NCBI RefSeq assembly: GCF_007751035.1
Contig: NZ_CP036433.1
Span: 5,127,001-5,191,000 of the forward strand
Reading direction: 5' to 3'
DNA: 64,000 nt
From: Lignipirellula cremea
Lineage (GTDB): Bacteria > Planctomycetota > Planctomycetia > Pirellulales > Pirellulaceae
Every line of letters starts with the position of its first letter. Within the stretch, counting starts at the first letter, position 1. A program made the position numbers and the translations under genes. A model generated the notes under the pieces. It saw only the letters and a program-made list of their open reading frames with translations, was not told the origin of the DNA and did not search any database. Below are positions 53,625-61,389 of this stretch, one piece after another.

Positions 53625-56600
53625 ATGCCATCCACTTTTCCCCGTGTCGCGTTGCTGCTGCTTGCCGCCTGCCTTCCTTTGTCGTTATCTGCGAGCGAAA
53701 CGGCCAGGCGAGATCGGGCTCGCCTGGACCTGGAACGCGGGATTGTGGCGGTCATCGGATTGCCCGACGGCGACCTGCAGTACCCGATCGATCTGGCGGC
53801 AGGGAACGAGCTGACATTTTACGTCCAGCTGGACGATGCGGCCCAGGCCCGCCAGTTGCGCGAACAGGCCGACGCCGCTGGGTTGCTGGGCGGACGACTG
53901 GTCGTGGAGGTCGGCGGCCCTCAGAGCATCCATCTGGCCGCTAACGTGGCCGACGCCGTGTTCGTCCACACCTCTCCTGCGAAGAGCCCCAGCGACGCCG
54001 TAGTGCTCCACGTGCTGCGTCCCGGAGGAGTCGCCCGTCACGCCGATCGGGAACTCGTGAAGGAATCGCCGGCCGGCACTGACGACTGGAGTCATCCTTA
54101 CCACGGACCCGACAATAACCCGCAATCACAAGACCAGCTGGTAAAAGGGGCCTTCCGCACGCAGTTTATTGGCTACCCCAAATTCAGCCCGATGCCCGAG
54201 CAGTCCGTCATCGCCGGCGGCCGCATTTTCAAGGCGATGGGTCACATCGCCCACAAGGCGAACCAGAACGACATGCTCAACACGCTGCTCTGCATCAACG
54301 CCTATAACGGGGTGGTGCTGTGGCGGCGGCCGCTGCCGGCGGGCTTCATGATCCACCGGAACACCATGATCGCCACGGAGGACGCCCTGCTGCTAGGCGA
54401 TCATGAATCGTGCAAGGTGATCGACGCCCGGACCGGCAAGGTGCGGGAGGAAATTACGATCGATCCCGAGCTGACCGATGGCCCCGTCTGGAAGTGGATG
54501 GCCCTGCGGGACAACGTGCTCTACGGTCTGGTCGGTAACCTGGAGATCCAGGTCGACACCCAGAAATCCGATCGCCGCGGGCTGGGCCATTGGCCGTGGG
54601 GCATGTGGAAAGGGCACGACTACGCCGATCCCCGCACGGCCTTCGGCTACGGTCGCACGCTGGTGGCGATCGATATGACCACGAAGAAGCTGCTGTGGAA
54701 TTACCGGGACGAAGAGTTTCTCGACGCCCGCGCCGTCTGCATGAATCGCGAGAACCTGTACCTGTTTACGCCCGGCAAGTTCCTGGCCTGCCTTAACCCC
54801 CGGGACGGTTCGCTGCGCTGGAAGAACGCTGATGAAAAGCTGCTCCAGGCGATCGGCGCCGGCGGCAAGGCCCAGCACTACACCACCGGATACGCCACGA
54901 CCTGCTACGCCAAGTGCACCGAAGATTACCTGTTCTTCGCCGGGCCCCAGCGCGAACGACTGGTCGCCGCCAAGGCGACCGACGGCAGCCTCGCCTGGAC
55001 GTATCCGATCGGCAACCTGCAGCTGGTGCTGCGCCCCGATGGGGTCTGGGCGGCCGGACCGCAAGCGTCCGAGTCCGGCGTGCAACTGGATTACGCTACG
55101 GGCGAGGTGCTCAACAAGTTCCCGGCCCGTCGGGCCTGCACCCGGGCGACTGGATGCCTGGACAGCATCTTCTATCGGGCCAACGGCGGCACGGTCCGCG
55201 TGCTGACCGAGAATAACGTCGCCCAGCATTTCGATCCGATGCGGCCGCCCTGCCAGGACGGCGTGCTGGTTGCGCATGGCCATTTGTACTGGGGCCCTTG
55301 GATGTGCGGCTGTCAGTTGTCGCTGTACGGCAACATCGGCCTGGCTCCGGTCGCCTCTGACAGCGACGTCAAAGCGAAACTCCCGACTGCACCCGGCTCT
55401 GACACGGAATCGAATATTTACGCCGACGCCCTCGCCGCGGAAGCGAATCTGCAGTCGGTCGAACCCTTGCCGATCGCCGCCGACGACTGGCCCGTTTACC
55501 GCGGTACGCACGCCCGGAATGACCTGGCTGCCGGGACGATCCCGTCCGACGTGGAGCTGGCCTGGAGGGTGCAGGCTTCTCCTCATGAAATGCTGACCGC
55601 CCCGGTTGCCGCGGGCGGCATGGTGTTTGTCGCCAATCGAGCCGGCTGCGTCCAGGCGTATAACTCTCACGGAGAAAGCGTCTGGAAAACGTACGTCGGC
55701 GGGCCCGTCTACTATCCGCCGGAGATCTCGCAGGATCGGTTGTATGTCGGTTCGGCCGACGGTCGCGTGTATGCGTTCGCCGCCAAAACGGGACGTCCGC
55801 TCTGGTCGTTCCGCGTGGCTCCGCGGCAACAGCTGATTCCGGTCTACGACAAACTGATCTCGTCCTGGCCGGTGGCGGGAGGGGTCGCGGTGCGGAACGG
55901 CCGCGTTTACGCCGCCGCCGGCATCACCCATTACGACGGCGTGTACCTTGTCGCCCTCGACGCGGTGACCGGCCAGCTGCTGGCCCGGAATGAAACGTCC
56001 GGCGTGCTGTCCGCCGAGGTCAACAACGGCGTGAGCCTGCAGGGGAACCTGCGGATCGAAGGGAACGAACTGCGGTTCCTGGCCGGCGGCGTTTATGAAA
56101 CGGCACGCTACGATCTCGACAGCCTGAAGTGCCTGAACGATCCGCTGGTGCAGGTGACGTCGCAATTCCGCACGGCCTTTTACCCGTACTATCCCGAGTA
56201 CAGCAAGTACGTATCGCTGGACTTCAGCTGCCCCAACGGCTGCTCGCTGGTGCATGACGCCAGCTATGAAGGCAGCCAGTTCGTGAACATGGCCCTCAAA
56301 GACGCCCTGCCGCCCGGCGTGAAGCTGGAGCCGCAGGAAGAGGCCCGCTGGATTCGTCGCCGAGGCGGACCCGTGCAGAAGACCCTGTGGCAAGACAAAG
56401 CCGATCGCCGGTTCACGGCTTTTGCCGTGACGGCAGAAACGCTGCTGTCCGCTGGTCATCCCGACGCGGAACCGGACGCTCATTTTCTGGTCGCGACGGA
56501 AGTCGCCAGCGGTAATGATCGCTGGAAAAAGAGTTTGCCCGCCGCGGCCGTCAAAGGAGGACTGGCGGTGGCGAATCAGGGTAGAATCTATCTCACGCTG

Positions 56601-56660
56601 GAAAATGGCGAGTTGCTCTGCTTTACTCCCCAGGAGTCGCAGCAGCCGGCGCCCCGCTGA
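53625..56660 (+). CDS. Large secreted PQQ-type beta-propeller protein
   Basis: 1011 residues. AGGA about 9 bp before the ATG and a signal peptide (MPSTFPRVALLLLAACLPLS). A ~140-residue N-terminal region without propeller repeats includes LRPGGVARHADRELV, which resembles a methyltransferase-like or Rossmann fragment seen before propellers in related planctomycete proteins. From about residue 160 the chain has PQQ-like repeats such as INAYNGVVLWRRPLPAG, DMTTKKLLWNYRDEEF, ATDGSLAWTYPIG and GRVYAFAAKTGRPLWSFRVA. The second half restarts with DDWPVYRGTHARNDLA, suggesting two propellers. Cofactor binding is not certain. A second propeller gene follows after 102 bp. Confidence 0.9.
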   Translation: MPSTFPRVALLLLAACLPLSLSASETARRDRARLDLERGIVAVIGLPDGDLQYPIDLAAGNELTFYVQLDDAAQARQLREQADAAGLLGGRLVVEVGGPQSIHLAANVADAVFVHTSPAKSPSDAVVLHVLRPGGVARHADRELVKESPAGTDDWSHPYHGPDNNPQSQDQLVKGAFRTQFIGYPKFSPMPEQSVIAGGRIFKAMGHIAHKANQNDMLNTLLCINAYNGVVLWRRPLPAGFMIHRNTMIATEDALLLGDHESCKVIDARTGKVREEITIDPELTDGPVWKWMALRDNVLYGLVGNLEIQVDTQKSDRRGLGHWPWGMWKGHDYADPRTAFGYGRTLVAIDMTTKKLLWNYRDEEFLDARAVCMNRENLYLFTPGKFLACLNPRDGSLRWKNADEKLLQAIGAGGKAQHYTTGYATTCYAKCTEDYLFFAGPQRERLVAAKATDGSLAWTYPIGNLQLVLRPDGVWAAGPQASESGVQLDYATGEVLNKFPARRACTRATGCLDSIFYRANGGTVRVLTENNVAQHFDPMRPPCQDGVLVAHGHLYWGPWMCGCQLSLYGNIGLAPVASDSDVKAKLPTAPGSDTESNIYADALAAEANLQSVEPLPIAADDWPVYRGTHARNDLAAGTIPSDVELAWRVQASPHEMLTAPVAAGGMVFVANRAGCVQAYNSHGESVWKTYVGGPVYYPPEISQDRLYVGSADGRVYAFAAKTGRPLWSFRVAPRQQLIPVYDKLISSWPVAGGVAVRNGRVYAAAGITHYDGVYLVALDAVTGQLLARNETSGVLSAEVNNGVSLQGNLRIEGNELRFLAGGVYETARYDLDSLKCLNDPLVQVTSQFRTAFYPYYPEYSKYVSLDFSCPNGCSLVHDASYEGSQFVNMALKDALPPGVKLEPQEEARWIRRRGGPVQKTLWQDKADRRFTAFAVTAETLLSAGHPDAEPDAHFLVATEVASGNDRWKKSLPAAAVKGGLAVANQGRIYLTLENGELLCFTPQESQQPAPR

Positions 56661-56762
56661 TTCCCACTCCTTTTTACCTTTCCATTCGGCCCTGCCCGCA
56701 TCAGGCGACATCGCCTTCGCGGCCCTGGGCTCTTGCCCCCAATGATCCCCGAGGAAAATCAC

Positions 56763-58076
56763 GTGTTGCGAAACTCTTCAAAGTATCTTCCCGTCGCTGC
56801 GCTGGCGGTCATTTTTTGCTGCGTCTGTCCGTCGGCCCAGGCGGAGAACTGGCCCGGCTGGCGCGGCCTGGACGGCAACGGGGTGAGCCACGAGACCAAC
56901 GTGCCGACCCAGTGGGACGCCGTGAAGAATGAGAACATCGCCTGGAAGACCGAGCTCCCCGGCGACGGCTACTCCTCCCCGGTGGTCTGGGAAGACCGCG
57001 TGTTCGTGACCTCGTGCAAACTGGAAACCGAAGAACGGGTGCTCACCTGCCTGGACCGTCTCACCGGCGAGATCCTGTGGAACCGCACGGTGCTGAAGTC
57101 GCCGTTGGAATCCAAGCACTCGCAAAACTCGTACGCCTCCGGCACGCCGGTGACCGACGGCAAAACAGTATTCGTCTCCTTTCTGGAAGTCGACGGCAAA
57201 GAAGTGCCCGCTCCCAATGTGGGCAAGTCTCGCAACATTACTCCCGGCCGGATGGCGGTCGCCGCCTACGATTTCGACGGCAAGCTGAAGTGGCTCAAGT
57301 ACCCCGGGCCGTTCGTTAGCGCCCATGGCTTCAGCAGTTGCCCCGTGCTGTACAAGAACATGGTAATCGTCAACGGTGATCATGACGGCAAGTCGTACGT
57401 CGTGGCGCTCGACCAGGAGACGGGGGAAGAAATCTGGAAAACGCCGCGTGAATACGGCATTCGCAGCTATGTCACCCCGATGATTCGCGAGATCGAAGGC
57501 CGCACGCAGATGGTGTTCTCCGGCAGCAAGCGGGTCGTCAGCCTCGACCCGAATAACGGCGAAGTGCACTGGAAAATTGAAGGCCCGACGGAGCAGTTTG
57601 TCGCCTCGATGGTGTACGACGACGGCCTGTTTTATATGTCGGCCGGCTTCCCCACTCATCATGTGATGGCGATCGACCCGACTGGCTCCGGCGACGTGAC
57701 CGATACGCATGTTGTCTGGCATGAAACCAATGCCAAATGCTACGTGCCGTCGCCGGTCGTGGTGGGCGATTACCTGCTGGTCGCCGACGATCGCGGCACG
57801 GGCAACTGCTATAACAAGAAAACCGGCGAACGTCTGTGGCAAGAACGGCTGGCGCCGCACTACCACGCCTCGCTGGTCGCAGCGCAAGGGCTGGCCTACT
57901 TTGTTGACGACGACGGCCTGACCAAAGTGGTGAAGCCGGGACCGGAACTCGAAGTCGTCGCCGAGAACCCACTGGGCGAGTTCTGCTCGTCATCGCCCGC
58001 CATCTCGCAGGGACAAATCTTCCTGCGCGGCGAGAAGCACCTGTTCTGTATCGGCAAGAGCGCCGACAGCAAATAG
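56763..58076 (+). CDS. Secreted PQQ-type beta-propeller protein
   Basis: 437 residues from a GTG at 56763, which has GAGGA about 8 bp upstream and opens the signal peptide (VLRNSSKYLPVAALAVIFCC); an ATG at 56733 is in frame but lacks a site. The mature part begins ENWPGWRGLDGNGVSHETNV, standard for this planctomycete family. Repeats include CLDRLTGEILWNRTVLK, DFDGKLKWLKYPGPF, DQETGEEIWKTPREYG and NNGEVHWKIEGPTE, giving about seven blades. Probably co-transcribed with the upstream 1011-residue relative; terminator follows. No catalytic site can be assigned. Confidence 0.92.
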   Translation: MLRNSSKYLPVAALAVIFCCVCPSAQAENWPGWRGLDGNGVSHETNVPTQWDAVKNENIAWKTELPGDGYSSPVVWEDRVFVTSCKLETEERVLTCLDRLTGEILWNRTVLKSPLESKHSQNSYASGTPVTDGKTVFVSFLEVDGKEVPAPNVGKSRNITPGRMAVAAYDFDGKLKWLKYPGPFVSAHGFSSCPVLYKNMVIVNGDHDGKSYVVALDQETGEEIWKTPREYGIRSYVTPMIREIEGRTQMVFSGSKRVVSLDPNNGEVHWKIEGPTEQFVASMVYDDGLFYMSAGFPTHHVMAIDPTGSGDVTDTHVVWHETNAKCYVPSPVVVGDYLLVADDRGTGNCYNKKTGERLWQERLAPHYHASLVAAQGLAYFVDDDGLTKVVKPGPELEVVAENPLGEFCSSSPAISQGQIFLRGEKHLFCIGKSADSK

Positions 58077-58111
58077 CGATCGTCCTCTAAAAATCACGAT
58101 CGCCAAACAAG

Positions 58112-58142
58112 AGCGGGTTCGCAGCAGCGGACCCGCTTTTTT
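58112..58142 (+). terminator. Rho-independent terminator after the beta-propeller genes
   Basis: AGCGGGT (58112-58118) and ACCCGCT (58131-58137) form a perfect stem, followed by six T (58137-58142). It lies 36 bp after the stop of the 437-residue propeller gene. Confidence 0.85.
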
Positions 58143-58195
58143 CACAACACGACCTGCCCCACTCCCAAGAACCAGGAACCAGGAACCTCTCCCAC

Positions 58196-59839
58196 TCACA
58201 CGCGACGTCCGCGTTGCTGGCGATACCGGGCGATCAGGGCGTTCGTGGAACTGTCGTGGTCCGCGGCCGGCGGCTCCTCGGATTCCAGCTCGACCGTGAT
58301 CTTCTGGGCCAGCGCTTTTCCCAGCTCCACGCCCCACTGGTCAAAAGCGTTGATATTCCAGATCACGCTTTGCGTGAAGACCGCGTGTTCATACAACGCC
58401 ACCAGTTTTCCCAAAGCGGCGGGCGTCATTCGATCCAGCAGCAGCGTGTTGGTCGGCCGGTTGCCGGGGAACGTTCGCGGCGCCACCAGTTCCGGCGAGG
58501 CTCCATCGGCGGCCACTTCGTCCGGCGTTTTGCCAAACGCCAGGGCTTCAGTCTGGGCGAAAAGATTCGCCATCAGCAGATCATGATGCCGGCCGATCGG
58601 GTTCAGGCTGTTCACAAAACCGATGAAGTCGCAGGCAATCAGCCGCGTTCCCTGATGGATCAGCTGGTAAAAAGAATGCTGGCCATTGGTGCCGGGCTCG
58701 CCCCAGAAAATGGCTCCGGTGGAGTAGTCCACTTCGGCGCCAGAGAGCGTCACCCGCTTGCCGTTGCTTTCCATCGTCAGCTGCTGCAGATAAGCCGGGA
58801 AGCGTTTGAGATACTGCGAGTACGGCAGGACGGCGACCGTTTCAGCGCCCAGGAAGTTGGTGTTCCACACGCCCAGCAGGCCCATCAGCGCCGGCAGGTT
58901 CTCGCGCAGCGGAGCGGTGCGGAAGTGCTCGTCCATGGCGTGGAAGCCGGCCAGCAGATCGGCGAAGTTCTCCGGGCCAATGGCGATCATCGTCGACAGA
59001 CCGATGGCCGAATCCATCGAATATCGCCCTCCGACCCAGTCCCAGAACTCGAACATGTTGGCCGGATCAATGCCGAACTCGCGCACCTTGGCTTCGTTGG
59101 TCGACAACGCCACAAAGTGCCGGGCGACGGCTTGTTCGTCTTTCAGCGTTTCCAGCAGCCAGCTGCGGGCCGAGTGGGCGTTGGTCAGCGTTTCGACCGT
59201 GGTGAATGTCTTGGAGGCGACAATGAACAGCGTCTCCGCCGGATTCAGGTCGCGCACGGCCTCGGCGAAGTCGGTCCCGTCGACGTTGGAAACGTAACGC
59301 ATCGTCAGATCGCGCTGGGCATAGAACCGCAAGGCTTCGTGCGCCATGACGGGGCCCAGGTCGGAGCCGCCGATTCCAACGTTGACGACGTTCCTGATCG
59401 GCTGGCCTGTATGACCCCGCCACTGGCCGGACCGCACCGACTCGGCGAATTTGCCCATCTGGTCCAGCACCGCATGCACGGCGGGGACAACGTTCTCGCC
59501 GTCGACTTCGATGACCGCATCCGCCGGCGCCCGGAGCGCCGTGTGCAGCACCGCGCGGCCTTCGGTGACGTTGATCTTTTCGCCCCGGAACATGGCCGCA
59601 ATTCGCGCCGGCAGATGGGCTTCCTCAGCGAGGTCGACCAGTCGCGTCAGCGTTTCGTCGGTGATGCGGTTCTTGGAATAATCCAGGTACACGCCCACCG
59701 CGTCGGCCGTCAAACGCTGACCTCGATCAGGATCGGCGGCAAACAGGTCGCGCAGGTGGGCGTCGCCCTGCTTGGCGGCATGTTCGACAAGGGCTTTCCA
59801 GGCGGGACGCTGCGTCAACGGTTGCGGCAAGGGATTCAT
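58196..59839 (-). CDS. pgi: Glucose-6-phosphate isomerase
   Basis: 547 residues, full length of the long PGI form. It interconverts glucose 6-phosphate and fructose 6-phosphate. ATG 59839 has GGAG 8 bp upstream; a longer frame to 59896 has no similarity. [63 protein letters not shown] and [12 protein letters not shown] are the family signatures, including the catalytic Glu, His and Lys. It stands alone, convergent with the propeller genes. Confidence 0.98.
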   Translation of the reverse strand: MNPLPQPLTQRPAWKALVEHAAKQGDAHLRDLFAADPDRGQRLTADAVGVYLDYSKNRITDETLTRLVDLAEEAHLPARIAAMFRGEKINVTEGRAVLHTALRAPADAVIEVDGENVVPAVHAVLDQMGKFAESVRSGQWRGHTGQPIRNVVNVGIGGSDLGPVMAHEALRFYAQRDLTMRYVSNVDGTDFAEAVRDLNPAETLFIVASKTFTTVETLTNAHSARSWLLETLKDEQAVARHFVALSTNEAKVREFGIDPANMFEFWDWVGGRYSMDSAIGLSTMIAIGPENFADLLAGFHAMDEHFRTAPLRENLPALMGLLGVWNTNFLGAETVAVLPYSQYLKRFPAYLQQLTMESNGKRVTLSGAEVDYSTGAIFWGEPGTNGQHSFYQLIHQGTRLIACDFIGFVNSLNPIGRHHDLLMANLFAQTEALAFGKTPDEVAADGASPELVAPRTFPGNRPTNTLLLDRMTPAALGKLVALYEHAVFTQSVIWNINAFDQWGVELGKALAQKITVELESEEPPAADHDSSTNALIARYRQQRGRRV

Positions 59840-60062
59840 GGCGCGGGCTCCAGCAAAAAGATGCGCGGCCCGCTCGCACGGCGGGGGAAGCCGCACGAAA
59901 CGAATTCCAGGCCGCTCCGTGGCTTGAAAATATAACCCGGCCAGTTCGATTCCGCACGGGGACCACGTTTGGTCGCTGCGGCCAGTCTTGGATTTTGCGG
60001 GACAGCAGGGGGAGGGGAACTCCCGTCATGATTGGAGAAATTCGACTTCCCGCAGGCCATGC

Positions 60063-61076
60063 CTATTCGCGCACGTTTTCATCCCCATCGCGGGTGATGG
60101 TCGCCCGCCAGATCGGCAAGGCGATCGACTCGGAGACAAAGGCGACCGAGCCGTCGACCCGCGTCGTGTTGACGCCGCCGGGGTGATAGCTGCGCGAAGT
60201 GACCGCGGCGTACGTCATCCGAGAGTTGGATTCGGCTTCGCGATAGGAGTTGAAATCGACGTCTTCGATTACGCCCGAGTTGTCGTAGGGGACGAGGGTG
60301 TTCGGCCCAAAGACGCCCGTGAATCCGGTCTGGTGAGCGCGTCCGTCGACCCATTCGGTGTGGCCGGACGTTTTCCGCGTGCTGCCCAACAAGGGTAGCA
60401 AGTCGGCAGGCACGGCCGGGATGGGGGCATTCGCGGTATTGGGATTGGCGCTGTTGCGGAAATAAACAGTAAAGGCTTTCACTTCCGCGAAGGCGAGCGT
60501 TTGGCTGGCGCCGTCGGTCACATCGGCGATGCTGGTGCGACTGTTGGGAAAGATCAGCCCGTCGCCGCCGGTGTTGGTCGTCGGGTCGAAGACAAACCAG
60601 ACGCCCATGTTGGCCCCATACGACAGCGGATATTGCACAATGGCGCCGTCGGGGCGTTCTTTGTCGCTTGTCTCGCTGGGGCACAAATAGGTGTTGATGC
60701 GTTGTCGGGTTACGTTTCCTTGCACGCCGTAGGACTGGCTCCAGTCGATCAGGCTCTGCAGATTCTCGGCTTCCACATAAGGCAGCAAGCGGGCCATGGC
60801 CGACCAGGGGCTGGAGCCGTATTCAATCGCGGCCGAAGGCGGGAACACCCGATGGGAGTCGTGGTAGTTCAAAAGCGCCAGACCGAGCTGTTTCGAATTA
60901 TTGGAGCAGGAAGCACGCCGAGCCGCTTCGCGGGCCATTTGCACGGCCGGCAACAACAAGGCGACCAGGACGCCGATAATGGCGATCACCACGAGCAGTT
61001 CGACCAGCGTGAAGCCGCGTCGCAGGGGACGGGACCGAACCAATGAGGGAGAATCAGGGGAAGGCAGAGCAGGCAT
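60063..61076 (-). CDS. DUF1559 protein with type IV pilin-like N-terminus
   Basis: 337 residues from ATG 61076; ATG 61100 and 61112 are in frame and possible. A basic leader is followed by the prepilin cleavage and methylation segment RRGFTLVELLVVIAIIGVLV, so the mature N-terminal helix spans the inner membrane as in pseudopilins. Then comes MAREAARRASCSNNSKQLGL, the DUF1559 start, and a C-terminal SYHPGGVNTTRVDGSVAFVS box typical of the family. DUF1559 proteins are greatly expanded in Planctomycetes; function unknown, probably surface or secretion-related. Divergent from the Sel1 gene. Confidence 0.95.
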   Translation of the reverse strand: MPALPSPDSPSLVRSRPLRRGFTLVELLVVIAIIGVLVALLLPAVQMAREAARRASCSNNSKQLGLALLNYHDSHRVFPPSAAIEYGSSPWSAMARLLPYVEAENLQSLIDWSQSYGVQGNVTRQRINTYLCPSETSDKERPDGAIVQYPLSYGANMGVWFVFDPTTNTGGDGLIFPNSRTSIADVTDGASQTLAFAEVKAFTVYFRNSANPNTANAPIPAVPADLLPLLGSTRKTSGHTEWVDGRAHQTGFTGVFGPNTLVPYDNSGVIEDVDFNSYREAESNSRMTYAAVTSRSYHPGGVNTTRVDGSVAFVSESIALPIWRATITRDGDENVRE

Positions 61077-61389
61077 CGCTAGTTCCAGTTGAAGAAACAT
61101 CGCTAATTCCAAAAGGGGCAGGGAAGACCGCGAATCTCGTTATAGATATTGAGACCGTGTATTGATTAGGACGCAGCGTACTTGAATCTCCTGTCGAATC
61201 AACCGCCAAAACGAAAAAAACGGGGGCAGACCATTCCGGTCCGTTCTCCCTGCATGCGATAGTTTGCCATCATCCTGGCGACACGTGGTTGCGAACTTTC
61301 CAGCCCTGCGCAAGAATGCGTAGTCGGCATCGGCGTGCAACGCCTCCGACGCGATACGGGCGAACTCAAGAAAACGATGGACAAGCCAG
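61077..61389. other. 313-bp divergent intergenic region
   Basis: Lies between the DUF1559 and Sel1-repeat genes and should hold both promoters. An A/T-rich patch (61138-61170) occurs on the DUF1559 side. A near-duplicated GGAA-TTAGCGATG / GGAA-CTAGCGATG at the two candidate DUF1559 starts leaves that start open. Confidence 0.5.

Noticed and set aside
54393-56762. 789-residue open frame antisense to the large beta-propeller gene
   Set aside because: Composition is that of a mirror frame of GC-rich coding sequence, with no family similarity; the plus strand has a full propeller protein with ribosome site and signal peptide.
58214-59935. 573-residue plus-strand frame over pgi
   Set aside because: Antisense shadow of a fully conserved glucose-6-phosphate isomerase gene.
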